From the NCBI RefSeq assembly GCF_008919445.1, contig NZ_VSLG01000002.1, positions 310,001-374,000 of the forward strand: DNA of 64,000 nt. The letters run 5' to 3'. The notes below the pieces were generated by a model. That model was not told the DNA's origin and made no database searches. It saw only the letters and a program-made list of their open reading frames with translations. Positions 7,018-15,779 of the stretch are shown piece after piece. The position numbers were made by a program, and so were the translations under genes. Numbering within the stretch: position 1 is the stretch's first letter; each line of letters begins with the position of its first letter. Origin of the DNA: Serinicoccus kebangsaanensis (GTDB taxonomy: Bacteria; Actinomycetota; Actinomycetes; Actinomycetales; Dermatophilaceae).

Positions 7018-8226
7018 GTGGATCCGATCAAGAACCCGTATGCCCCGGGCGCCGGCCAGCGCCCGCCCGAGCTCGCCGGCCGCGACGAGCAGCTCGACCG
7101 TTTCCGGGTGGTGCTGGAGCGGATCGCGCACGGGCGCCCCGAGCGGTCGATGGTGCTGACCGGGCTGCGGGGAGTCGGCAAGACGGTGCTGCTCAACGCG
7201 CTGCGGGGGACAGCGGTGCGTGCGCGCTGGGGGACGGGGAAGTACGAGGCGCGGCCGGAGCAGGGCATGCGGCGCCCGATGGCGGCCGCGCTGCACGTGG
7301 CGGTGCGCGAGCTGGGGCACCCGCAGGGCGACGAGGTCGACCACGTGCTCGGCGTGATCAAGGCGTTCGCGCAGAAGGACCAGCCGGGGGCGAAGCTGCG
7401 GGACCGGTGGAACCCGGGCATCGACGTCGCCGCGGTCACCGGGCGGGCCGACTCGGGCGACATCGAGATCGACCTGGTCGAGCTGCTCACCGACGTCGGC
7501 GGGCTGGCCGCGGACGTCGGCAAGGGGGTGGCGATCTTCATCGACGAGATGCAGGACCTGCAGCCGGATGACGTCTCGGCGATCTGCGCGGCCTGTCACG
7601 AGCTGAGCCAGTCCGCGCTGCCGGTGATCGTCGTCGGCGCCGGTCTGCCGCACCTGCCGGCCGTGCTGTCGGCCAGCAAGTCCTACTCCGAGCGGCTGTT
7701 CCGCTACACCCGGATCGACCGGCTGTCGCGGGAGCAGGCCGAGCGCGCGCTGCAGCTGCCGGCGGAGGACGAGGACGCCGCCTGGTCGCAGGAGGCGCTG
7801 ACGGCCATGTATGCCGCGACCGGCGGCTACCCGTACTTCCTCCAGGCCTACGGCAAGGAGGTGTGGGACCTGGCGCCGGAGTCGCCGATCGGCGCCGACG
7901 ACGTCCGGGTCGCCGGGCCGGAGGCGGAGGCCGAGCTGGCGGTCGGGTTCTTCGGGTCGCGCTACGAGCGGGCGACGCCGGGGGAGCGGGAGTACCTCCG
8001 GGCGATGGCCGACCTCGCCGCCGAGCGGGCCGACGCGGGGGAGGAGCAGGACGAGATCGAGTCGGTGGCGACGTCCGACATCGCCGCCCACCTGGGCCGC
8101 AAGCCCCAGTCCCTCTCGCCGGCGCGGGACGCGCTGCTCAAGAAGGGCCTCATCTACTCCGGCGAGCGGGGCCGGATCGCCTTCACCGTGCCCCACTTCG
8201 GGAGATACCTGCGCGAGCACACCTGA
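7018..8226 (+). CDS. AAA/STAND-type ATPase with C-terminal winged helix
   Basis: 402 residues from GTG 7018 (MDPIKNPYAPGAGQRPPELAGRDEQL). Walker A is GLRGVGKTVLL (about residue 48) and Walker B is VAIFIDEMQDLQP (about residue 170). An ORC/Cdc6-like arrangement continues with VIVVGAGLPHLP (sensor 1) and a C-terminal winged-helix-like segment (ATSDIAAHLGRKPQSLSPARDALLKKGLIY). It stands alone between divergent and convergent neighbours. Such proteins are widespread in actinobacteria and their role is not established. Nucleotide hydrolysis coupled to DNA or protein binding is inferred. No Shine-Dalgarno is seen, so the start may be leaderless. Confidence 0.8.
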   Translation: MDPIKNPYAPGAGQRPPELAGRDEQLDRFRVVLERIAHGRPERSMVLTGLRGVGKTVLLNALRGTAVRARWGTGKYEARPEQGMRRPMAAALHVAVRELGHPQGDEVDHVLGVIKAFAQKDQPGAKLRDRWNPGIDVAAVTGRADSGDIEIDLVELLTDVGGLAADVGKGVAIFIDEMQDLQPDDVSAICAACHELSQSALPVIVVGAGLPHLPAVLSASKSYSERLFRYTRIDRLSREQAERALQLPAEDEDAAWSQEALTAMYAATGGYPYFLQAYGKEVWDLAPESPIGADDVRVAGPEAEAELAVGFFGSRYERATPGEREYLRAMADLAAERADAGEEQDEIESVATSDIAAHLGRKPQSLSPARDALLKKGLIYSGERGRIAFTVPHFGRYLREHT

Positions 8227-8365
8227 GCCGGTGATGGTGCCGTCGACGCGCCGGTGCCGATCGGCTCATCCGCGCACGTGCGTCGCTGAGCCGGCCCGGA
8301 CGGGAGTGTCGCCGGGACGTCACAGGGTGCACGGTCCGAGGCGCGGGTCGATCCTGCTCCGCGCC

Positions 8366-9475
8366 TCACTCGAGATCGACGCGCAGCTCTCGGCCGAGGG
8401 CGGCACCCATCCGCTGGACCTCGTCCCTGATCGCCGTGACCGGCGCTCGTCCCTCCGCGAGCCAGGTGACGGTGACGTCGTCTCCCGTGCGCGCCCAGGT
8501 TCCCGACACCACGCCACCGGCCACGACCGGGTGGGCCTTGCGGGTCATCCACTCGCGCAGCTGCGGCGGGGTGACCCGCACGTCCTTGGTGCTCACCCCC
8601 ATGACCCACTGGTCGTGCCCGGGCAGCAGCCGCACGCTCCCTGTCGGCCGCGCCGCCCGGAACGCCTCCAGGTCATCCGCGGCGACGTAGGCCTCCACGC
8701 CCTCGATCTCGACGGTGGCCAGCTCGTCGGCGAGGCCGGCGAGCCACCGGTCGAGCCGCCTGCGGCCGGCGCTGAGCCCCTCGCCGAACCAGTAGTCGAC
8801 GTGCGCGCGGGTCACCGGGCCGTAGGTGCGGACATAGGCCAGCACCGCCCGAGGCCCTGCATCCTCCAGGTCGGGCACCCCGGCCCACCGCGGATTGCTC
8901 TCCAGGCTCTGCACCGTGCGCCGCCCGTCCTTCCCCGGGCCGAGGCTGAGGTCGCCCTGCCACGACAGCGGCTTGATCAGCGTGCCCGCACCGTCGTCGA
9001 AGACGGCCCGGAGGTGGCGGTATGCCCGGTGCCGGGCCAGCTCCTCCCCGAGCTCCGGCACGGTGAGCGGGCCGCCGCGCAGGGCCTCCCGCACCGCGGC
9101 TCGGAAGTCCGGCCACTCCTGCGCCTCGAGCCGGTAGTGCTCCACCCAGCTGCGCAGCTCCCACTGCCGCCCCGCGCACCGGACCGACAGGTAGAGTCCT
9201 GCGTCCTCCGGGGTCAGGTAGTGCAACGAGCCGCGGTAGGCGAAGGCCACGACCACCTCACCGGAGGCGTGGGCACGGGCCAGGTCCCCAGCCTGTCCAT
9301 GGGCCTGCCGCGCGGTGATCGCCGAGTCGGCGAGCGACTCGTCCATCGCGAGGACGGCCCCCAGCCTGCGCACCACATCGGTTGCCGAGATGTCGCCCCT
9401 CGGCTCAAGCAGGTGCTGCCTCATCCGCCACGACAGGGCCGACGTCCAGGTCACCGAGGCTGGTCGTCCACCCAT
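8366..9475 (-). CDS. winged-helix DNA-binding / AlkZ-like glycosylase family protein
   Basis: 369 residues of the HTH_42 (PF06224) family. Characteristic stretches are RRLGAVLAMDESLADSAITARQ near the start, AFAYRGSLHYLTPEDAGLYL, a tandem winged-helix region (GGPLTVPELGEELARH) and LLPGHDQWVMGVSTKD toward the end. The family includes AlkZ, which unhooks DNA crosslinks in Streptomyces, and many members of unknown substrate. The whole length is present. It is monocistronic: 139 bp separate it from the convergent ATPase gene and 69 bp from the LGFP gene upstream. Confidence 0.85.
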   Translation of the reverse strand: MGGRPASVTWTSALSWRMRQHLLEPRGDISATDVVRRLGAVLAMDESLADSAITARQAHGQAGDLARAHASGEVVVAFAYRGSLHYLTPEDAGLYLSVRCAGRQWELRSWVEHYRLEAQEWPDFRAAVREALRGGPLTVPELGEELARHRAYRHLRAVFDDGAGTLIKPLSWQGDLSLGPGKDGRRTVQSLESNPRWAGVPDLEDAGPRAVLAYVRTYGPVTRAHVDYWFGEGLSAGRRRLDRWLAGLADELATVEIEGVEAYVAADDLEAFRAARPTGSVRLLPGHDQWVMGVSTKDVRVTPPQLREWMTRKAHPVVAGGVVSGTWARTGDDVTVTWLAEGRAPVTAIRDEVQRMGAALGRELRVDLE

Positions 9476-9544
9476 GAGGTCAGCCTGCCACCGGCCGTCG
9501 AGCCCTACGCCGCGAGGAGGACGCAGGAACGAGCCGTGGGCACG

Positions 9545-10744
9545 TCAGGCCGGCACCACTCCGAAGTACACCTTGTAAGAAGCGCCGAGGCCGGCCAGCA
9601 GAGGACTCTCGATCTTGTAGCCGATCGCGCCGAAGGTGCTGTTCTGTGTCCGTGCCGCCAGCAGCACCATGTCTCGTGCGCTGACCGTGATGTTGGCGGT
9701 GCCGATCCGGTCGTCGCCCCAGTCGAAGGCGTCGTTGATCGCCCCACCGAGGGCAGGCATGAGTGCCCCGAGACTCGGTGCAGCGGCCGCGGCGATGAAG
9801 GGACCCACGATCGGGATGAACCCGAGCGCGACCACGCCCGCGGAGTGCACTGCCATGCAGGTGTCGACGATCTGCTGGCGGTACTTGTTCGGATCCCCAA
9901 AGTCGTGCTCCATGAGCACCACCCCGATGTTGAGGCCGTACGGGCGGCCCCGATAGAGCTCGAGCAGGTCGGGACGCTGCTCCTTCGCATCCACGTCCCC
10001 GTAGACCTGGCTGTTGACTCCCCACGCCTGCCGGGGGGTGCTGAGCGCGAAGATCGCGTAGGGCTCGTCCGCACTGGATGACTGGTCCCAGTCGGTCTCA
10101 CCGAAGCAGTGCATCCCTGTGTAGTGCACGACCACATCGCGCAGATCGATGGCTCCGGTGTCCGGCCACCAGTAGATGCCGCCGTGCTGGAATTCGTTGG
10201 CGCGTCCACCGTCCGCGAAAGCCACCTCGTCGCTGACCGGGTAGCCCAGGTAGGACTTCTCCCAGCCCAGGGCGGACCACCGTGCGCGGATGTCGCCATA
10301 GATCGTGTGCGCCCCGGTCTGCGGGGTCCAGTAGATGGAGGCGGTGCTGTTGTTGAAGTGGTTGAACCTGCCGACCCCGTCTGGGGTCGGCAGTTCGTCG
10401 GTGCAGGGGACGCCGTAGCCCAGGCCGCCCGCCTCCTGCCAGCGCTCGTAGATCGCACCGTGCATCTCGTACGCCGCGTCGGTCCCGGCGTCGTAGACGA
10501 TGGCCGAGGCCGAGAACCGCCACATGCTGCCGATGAGGGTCTCGACCCGCTTGCCGAGGGCGGCCTCGCCGCCCAGCGCGTCGAACTTCGCCTTGATCTT
10601 GGCGTCCTTCGCCAGCAGATCTGTGAGAACGGGAAAGTGGTCGGCGCCGATGCGCTGCTTCACGCTGGGCGTGAACCGGTCGGCTCCGGTGATCCTGTCT
10701 CGCTCGGGGTCGAACGTGTGGTCGGTCTTGATCTTGCCGGGCAT
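9545..10744 (-). CDS. LGFP-repeat protein
   Basis: 399 residues. Start ATG at 10744 is preceded by AGGAGG. At least three LGFP-type repeats (PF08310) lie between residues 85 and 190: AIYERWQEAGGLGYGVPCTDEL, IRARWSALGWEKSYLGYPVSDE, and the aromatic IYWTPQTGAHTIYG and IYWWPDTGAIDL segments. The C-terminal half is different, with a long hydrophobic Ala/Gly/Pro stretch (VALGFIPIVGPFIAAAAAPSLGAL, about residues 275-300). Secreted mycolata proteins use LGFP repeats for wall binding, yet no signal peptide is seen here, so location is uncertain. Base composition looks slightly lower in GC than the neighbours. Confidence 0.8.
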   Translation of the reverse strand: MPGKIKTDHTFDPERDRITGADRFTPSVKQRIGADHFPVLTDLLAKDAKIKAKFDALGGEAALGKRVETLIGSMWRFSASAIVYDAGTDAAYEMHGAIYERWQEAGGLGYGVPCTDELPTPDGVGRFNHFNNSTASIYWTPQTGAHTIYGDIRARWSALGWEKSYLGYPVSDEVAFADGGRANEFQHGGIYWWPDTGAIDLRDVVVHYTGMHCFGETDWDQSSSADEPYAIFALSTPRQAWGVNSQVYGDVDAKEQRPDLLELYRGRPYGLNIGVVLMEHDFGDPNKYRQQIVDTCMAVHSAGVVALGFIPIVGPFIAAAAAPSLGALMPALGGAINDAFDWGDDRIGTANITVSARDMVLLAARTQNSTFGAIGYKIESPLLAGLGASYKVYFGVVPA

Positions 10745-10815
10745 GGCGCCCTCCTGGCTGTGGCGTGGTGCGATGGCTTCGCCGACCGCATCACGCAAGG
10801 TGCGGGTGTGACGTG

Positions 10816-10906
10816 GTAGCCGGGAGGGCTACGGACCGGGCCAGGGGCGGGGAGCGAGTGGTCCGAAGACATCATCAGTATGTGACCGGTGCTCTCACCC
10901 CGTCAA
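10816..10906 (-). promoter_or_regulatory. promoter and 5'-UTR hairpin for the LGFP gene
   Basis: Reading the minus strand, TTGACG (10906-10901) and CATACT (10882-10877) are separated by 18 bp, a good sigma-70-like pair. Transcription would start near 10870, leaving a leader of about 125 nt before the ATG at 10744. The leader contains a GTAGCC/GGCTAC hairpin (10832-10816, 5-nt loop). The rest of the 297-bp gap up to 11041 shows no gene. The S51 peptidase is read from the other side. Confidence 0.55.
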
Positions 10907-11041
10907 CAGACTTCACGCCACTCGGCGACGGGCGCTGATCAGCTGACGGTTGGAGTGGGCGACGAAGCGCTCGCCTCCAGCATGCCGCAGCGCCGGTCGG
11001 CGGAGGCATACCATGGCGTCGACCTGGACCGGAGGACACCG

Positions 11042-11704
11042 ATGAAACTGCTGCTCACCTCGGGCGGAGTGACCAACGCGAGCATCGAGGCCGCGCTCGT
11101 CGGGCTGCTCGGCAAGCCGATCGCGGAGTCGAGCGCCCTGGCGATCCCGACGGCGGAGTATGCCCACCCCATGTGCGGGCCTGAGTCGGCGCGACGCTTC
11201 GTCACCGGGGAGATGCCGCCGCCGATGTGCGGCCTGCCGTGGAGGTCACTCGGTGTGCTGGAGCTGACCGCGCTGCCCACCCTGGACCGGGACCGCTGGG
11301 TCGGCTGGGTGCAGGATGCGGACGTGCTGCTCGCCGCGGGCGGGGACGCGGCCTACCTCGCCCACTGGATGCGCGCCAGCGGGCTCGCCGACCTGCTGCC
11401 GGACCTGCACGACACCGTATGGGTCGGGCTGAGCGCCGGCAGCATGGTGATGACCCCGCGCATCGGTGGCCCGTTCGTCACCTGGCGACCAGAGGGCGGG
11501 ACGGACCGGACCCTCGGCGTCGTCGACTTCTCGATCTATCCGCACGTCGGCATGAACCCGATGGAGGGGGCCGACCGCTGGGCGGCGCCGCTCGGCGTCC
11601 CGGCCTACGCCATCGACGACGAGACCGCCATCCAGGTGGTGGACGGCGAGGTCACCGTGGTCTCCGAGGGCACCTGGCGGCACCTGCCGCTCGCCCCGGC
11701 GTAG
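11042..11704 (+). CDS. peptidase S51 family protein (peptidase E / cyanophycinase-like)
   Basis: 220 residues. The nucleophile elbow WVGLSAGSMVM (Ser near residue 139) and the preceding VLLAAGGDAAYLAHWM match the S51 family (PF03575), which cleaves Asp-X dipeptides in the type enzyme. ATG 11042 has a GGAGG at 11031-11035. The protein is cytoplasmic, with no signal peptide. It converges on the dienelactone hydrolase gene with only 3 bp between them. Confidence 0.88.
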   Translation: MKLLLTSGGVTNASIEAALVGLLGKPIAESSALAIPTAEYAHPMCGPESARRFVTGEMPPPMCGLPWRSLGVLELTALPTLDRDRWVGWVQDADVLLAAGGDAAYLAHWMRASGLADLLPDLHDTVWVGLSAGSMVMTPRIGGPFVTWRPEGGTDRTLGVVDFSIYPHVGMNPMEGADRWAAPLGVPAYAIDDETAIQVVDGEVTVVSEGTWRHLPLAPA

Positions 11705-11707
11705 CCC

Positions 11708-12277
11708 TCAGAGGGCGGTGAGGAACTGCTGCACCCGGTCCAGCACCAGGGCGCAGGCCTCGGCGTCGTAGGCGGGGAGTGAGCTGTCGGTGAACAGGTG
11801 CTGGTCGCCGGGGTAGACGAAGAGCTCGGCGGCCGGCGTGGAGTCGGCCAGCTCCCGGGCGGCCGGGAGGTCCTCGTCGAAGAACTCGTCGCCCTCCATG
11901 CCGTGGATCTGCACGGGCACACCCTCCGGCCACGCCGACCCGAACTCGGAGACGGGGAGGCAGGAGTGCAGCAGCAGGGCGCCGCGCGCGCCCGGCGTCG
12001 TCTGGGCGAGCGCCTGGGCGATGGTGACGCCGAAGGACAGACCGGCATACACCAGTCCTCCTTCCAGCTCGCTCGCGACGGCCGCGCCGCGCTCGCGGAG
12101 CACGTCGAAGCCGGTGTCCCGGGCGAAGCCGAAGCCCTCCTCGATGCTGTCGAAGGTGCGGCCGTCGAAGAGGTCCGGTGTGTGGACCGTGTGGCCGGCG
12201 GTCCGCAGCTCGTCGGCGAGCGCCTGCACGCCGTCGGTCAGTCCCTGGATGTGGTGGTAGAGCAGCACGTCGGCCAT
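11708..12277 (-). CDS. dienelactone hydrolase family protein
   Basis: 189 residues with an alpha/beta-hydrolase fold of the DLH family (PF01738). The nucleophile position is serine in YAGLSFGVTIAQ, whereas classical dienelactone hydrolase has cysteine. Asp (MEGDEFFDED) and His (PGDQHLFTD) complete a plausible triad. Length and order are normal for the small DLH-like proteins, and the substrate is not predictable. It is divergent from an ArsR-type regulator. The palindrome GAACGTTC between them sits within the likely promoter of this gene, suggesting that the regulator controls it. Confidence 0.87.
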   Translation of the reverse strand: MADVLLYHHIQGLTDGVQALADELRTAGHTVHTPDLFDGRTFDSIEEGFGFARDTGFDVLRERGAAVASELEGGLVYAGLSFGVTIAQALAQTTPGARGALLLHSCLPVSEFGSAWPEGVPVQIHGMEGDEFFDEDLPAARELADSTPAAELFVYPGDQHLFTDSSLPAYDAEACALVLDRVQQFLTAL

Positions 12278-12308
12278 GGGTGTCTCCCGTGATTGATCGA
12301 AAAGTATG

Positions 12309-12330
12309 GAACGTTCGACGATGCTAGTCT
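12309..12330. promoter_or_regulatory. candidate ArsR operator between divergent promoters
   Basis: GAACGTTC (12309-12316) is a perfect 8-bp palindrome in the short gap between the hydrolase (start 12277) and the ArsR gene. On the minus strand a CATACT-like -10 follows it, and on the plus strand TAGTCT (12325-12330) could be the -10 of the regulator. A repressor bound here would block both promoters. The match rests on position and symmetry only. Confidence 0.4.
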
Positions 12331-12338
12331 CATCTGCC

Positions 12339-12923
12339 GTGGATGACCAGCCCCCCGACTACGAGCTGGCCGACCGGATGGCCCTGACCACCGCGGCGCA
12401 GGTCCGCGCGATCGGGCACCCGCTGCGCACCACGATCCTCCAGCTGCTGCACGAGCGGGCGGCGTCCGTGACCGAGCTGGCAACCGCGCTCGGGCGACCC
12501 AAGAGCACGGTGGCGCACCACGTCCAGGTGCTGGCCGGCACCGGGTTGCTGCAGGTCGTCCGCACCCGCAAGGTCCGCGCCATCGAGGAGCGGTTCTACG
12601 GCCGCACCGCCCGGCTGTTCCACGTGGCGCCCGAGCCGGCCGCCGGCGGCGAGGCGATGCCTCGTGACTTCAACGACTTCGCCGTCGCGGCGCACGAGTC
12701 CGCCACGGCCTACGAGCAGGGCGAGTTGTGGGGATTCATCCGGCACGCCCGGATCTCACCGGACCAGGCGTCCGCGTTCTGGAGCCGGATGGCCGAGCTG
12801 GTCGACGAGTTCGACCGGCTGCCCAGGTCGGGTGCAGTCTCCTACGGCTTCGCGGTCGGCATCTATCCCACCGACCACCCCACGCTGCCGACGCCCGAGG
12901 ATGAGCGGGAGCCGGAGCGCTGA
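12339..12923 (+). CDS. ArsR-family winged-helix transcription regulator
   Basis: 194 residues from GTG 12339 (MDDQPPDYELADRM). ATGs at 12306 and 12321 are in frame but would place the operator palindrome inside the gene. No start has a Shine-Dalgarno, and TAGTCT at 12325-12330 suits a leaderless GTG. The HTH_20/ArsR domain is at about residues 18-80: VRAIGHPLRTTILQLLHERAASVTELATALGRPKSTVAHHVQVLAGTGLL. The C-terminal half is helical and lacks the metal-binding cysteines of ArsR/SmtB, so it is probably a non-metal sensor. It is divergent from the dienelactone hydrolase gene. Confidence 0.85.
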   Translation: MDDQPPDYELADRMALTTAAQVRAIGHPLRTTILQLLHERAASVTELATALGRPKSTVAHHVQVLAGTGLLQVVRTRKVRAIEERFYGRTARLFHVAPEPAAGGEAMPRDFNDFAVAAHESATAYEQGELWGFIRHARISPDQASAFWSRMAELVDEFDRLPRSGAVSYGFAVGIYPTDHPTLPTPEDEREPER

Positions 12924-13055
12924 TCGACGGCGGTGTGAGCAGACTCACGAGAGGCGGTGCTCCTGCTGGTCAACGGGGGTGCCGAGGCCGTTCCTGACCG
13001 GAGTCTGACCGTCACGTGGGTGTGACGTCCAGACTTCTCGCGCACGGTGGGGAGT

Positions 13056-13077
13056 GGTCGCGGGGGAGCCCGCGACC
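13056..13077 (+). promoter_or_regulatory. perfect 9-bp hairpin in the rpf leader
   Basis: GGTCGCGGG (13056-13064), loop GGAG, CCCGCGACC (13069-13077), 35 nt before the rpf ATG. It may be a leader structure or attenuator. I could not fit the surrounding 190 bp to the c-di-AMP (ydaO) riboswitch that often precedes actinobacterial rpf genes. Confidence 0.4.
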
Positions 13078-13103
13078 ATGATCCCTGGAACTCGACCCCG
13101 TGA

Positions 13104-13919
<816 letters not shown>

Positions 13920-13950
13920 CCCCGGCACCCGGACGCACCCGCGTCACGCA

Positions 13951-14001
13951 CGAGTGGCCCGGCCCGCGCACCCTGAGGGTGCCTGCGGGCCGGGCCACTC
14001 G
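13951..14001. terminator. bidirectional terminator hairpin
   Basis: A 17-bp outer stem (13951-13967 with 13985-14001) continues into an inner GCACCC/GGGTGC stem (13968-13982). It lies between the convergent rpf and lipoprotein genes. There is no U-run, as is common in high-GC actinobacteria. Confidence 0.85.
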
Positions 14002-14015
14002 CATGCGTCAGCGGC

Positions 14016-14513
14016 TCAGGCGGCGCAGGACTCCTCGAGCTCGGCGCGCGCGGTGTCGGCGTCGTCGACCTCGACGTCGGGGATGTCGATGACGTCCTCG
14101 GTCCGCGTGCCGGCCTCCACGACCGCGTCGTTCACCTCCTGGAAGGGTGCGTTGATCCGCTCCAGCAGGTCTGCCTGGTCGCCGTCGGCCTGCTCGGCCA
14201 GCGCCATCAGGCGACCGGAGAGCAGGGTGACCTCGGAGAACGAGACGGGGTCGAGGTCGTCTCCCGCCCCGACCACCTCGAGCTGGGTCACCGTACGCTC
14301 CGCGAGCGGGGTGCCCTGCCCGGCCAGGAACGCCTGGCAGACGGGGTCGTCGGAGACCTCGGCAGCCGCACCGGCGTCGGCGGACTCCTCGCCGGTCGAC
14401 CCGGTGTCCGCAGCTGCGGAGTCAGAGGTGGCGCTCACGTCCTCGTCCTGGGCCGAGCAGGCGGTCAGCACCGCCAGGCTCATCACGGTGGCCGCGGTCA
14501 GGGCACGTCGCAT
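14016..14513 (-). CDS. small secreted lipoprotein, unknown function
   Basis: 165 residues. The type II signal has a lipobox with Cys19 (VLTACSAQ). An acidic Ser/Ala/Thr-rich spacer follows, then a helical domain with two cysteines (DDPVCQAF and the C-terminal ESCAA) that may form a disulfide. AGGAGGAAT precedes the ATG at 14513. No family is recognised. It is monocistronic and convergent with rpf across the terminator. Confidence 0.8.
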   Translation of the reverse strand: MRRALTAATVMSLAVLTACSAQDEDVSATSDSAAADTGSTGEESADAGAAAEVSDDPVCQAFLAGQGTPLAERTVTQLEVVGAGDDLDPVSFSEVTLLSGRLMALAEQADGDQADLLERINAPFQEVNDAVVEAGTRTEDVIDIPDVEVDDADTARAELEESCAA

Positions 14514-14648
14514 GGGAACATTCCTCCTGGTCAGAGTGGGGGGACCGTCCACCGTGGACGGCCAGGGACACGCGCGCCGACGACGACAGGGGGTCGGCGG
14601 GCGAGCATCCATCCTCTCTCACCGGCCAGGGGCGGGACGGGCCGGGTC

Positions 14649-15152
14649 CTACCAGCCCTGCGTCCCCTCGGCGCCCTTGAACGGCCCGCTCACCCGGGAG
14701 GTGATCCAGCCGCCGTAGAAGTCACCCTCCTGCGGCACGACCCGCTCGCCGTCGACGTAGCAGCCGTCGTCGGGGCGGGTCGCACCGTCCACCACGCCGG
14801 GCGTCACGGCGGCGTAGTTGGCGATCTCCTCGAAGCCCGGGAGCGGGTCGGGGTAGGTCCAGGCGGCCCGGCTCAGCCGGGCGTCGTCGACGACCAGGTC
14901 GAAGTAGGTCGCCGACCCCTTGAACTCGCAGGTCGTGCGCCGGTTGTCCCGTGCGGGCTGCAGCACCCCGGTGACGAACGCGCCGAGCGGGAGGTAGTAG
15001 GTCGGCGGGTGCGAGGTCTCCAGCACGCGGATCGCGGCGACGGTCTCCGCGATGGTCTGGCCGCCGACCCGGATCTGGACGTGCTCGCCACCGCTCGTGT
15101 CGAGCGCGGGCGGTCGCGGGTAGTCCCAGACGGACTCGGTCGGTGCAGACAT
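14649..15152 (-). CDS. DUF427 domain protein
   Basis: 167 residues of the DUF427 (PF04248) family: ESVWDYPRPP at the start, YLPLGAF, CEFKGSATYFDL and AAWTYPDPLPGFEEIANYAAV are family hallmarks. The function is unknown, and the fold is a small beta-rich tunnel-like domain. It is cytoplasmic. It is divergent from the DUF3806 gene (80-bp gap). Confidence 0.9.
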   Translation of the reverse strand: MSAPTESVWDYPRPPALDTSGGEHVQIRVGGQTIAETVAAIRVLETSHPPTYYLPLGAFVTGVLQPARDNRRTTCEFKGSATYFDLVVDDARLSRAAWTYPDPLPGFEEIANYAAVTPGVVDGATRPDDGCYVDGERVVPQEGDFYGGWITSRVSGPFKGAEGTQGW

Positions 15153-15232
15153 ACCCCGACCATAGGGCGGCTGCCACCCACGGCCCAACCGACAGGCGGC
15201 GCGGAGCCACGGGCAGACGCTACGCTGCACGG

Positions 15233-15760
15233 ATGGGTGAGCGCGAGCGGGGCGTCGCGGCGCGGCTCGGCAAGGTCCGTGGCCTGCTGGGGCGGGGTCG
15301 GACGCAGCAGGACGGTCCACGGGTGCGCGCGCTGCCGGACCCGGGCGAGACCACGGTCACCGAGCTGCCCCTGACACCGGAGTCGCGCACGATCTCCGGC
15401 GAGGAGCGCGCCAGGATCGACGCCGGACTCGCCGCGGTGCAGGCCGAGGGGGTGGACGTCGACGACCTCGCCTCGATCGGGGCCGGGCTGGACCGGGCGC
15501 TCGCTGGTTGGCTGGGGGGCGGCGGCAGCGACCACGACGACATCGTGGAGCGGTATGCCATGGCCGTCGGCGAGCACCTGCACCGGCGGACCGACCTGGC
15601 CTGGGAGGTGGTCACCGACGTCTTCGGCACCGACCTGGGCGTGTGCGCCGGCGACTTCGTGGTGGTGCCGTCGAACCTCGTCGCGGTGCGGTGGATGCGT
15701 CGGGAGCGCGGGTGGGTGCCCAAGGTCGTCGGCCACATCGTCGAGGTCCGCAGCCGCTGA
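15233..15760 (+). CDS. DUF3806-like protein
   Basis: 175 residues. The basic N-terminus (GERERGVAARLGKVRGLLGRGR) is followed by a domain resembling DUF3806 (DLAWEVVTDVFGTDLGVCAGDFVVVPSNLVAVRWMRR). No signal or membrane segment is seen, and the function is unknown. It converges on the potassium-channel gene with 19 bp between stops. Confidence 0.72.
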   Translation: MGERERGVAARLGKVRGLLGRGRTQQDGPRVRALPDPGETTVTELPLTPESRTISGEERARIDAGLAAVQAEGVDVDDLASIGAGLDRALAGWLGGGGSDHDDIVERYAMAVGEHLHRRTDLAWEVVTDVFGTDLGVCAGDFVVVPSNLVAVRWMRRERGWVPKVVGHIVEVRSR

Positions 15761-15779
15761 GCCGTCGGCGCCGTGCTCC

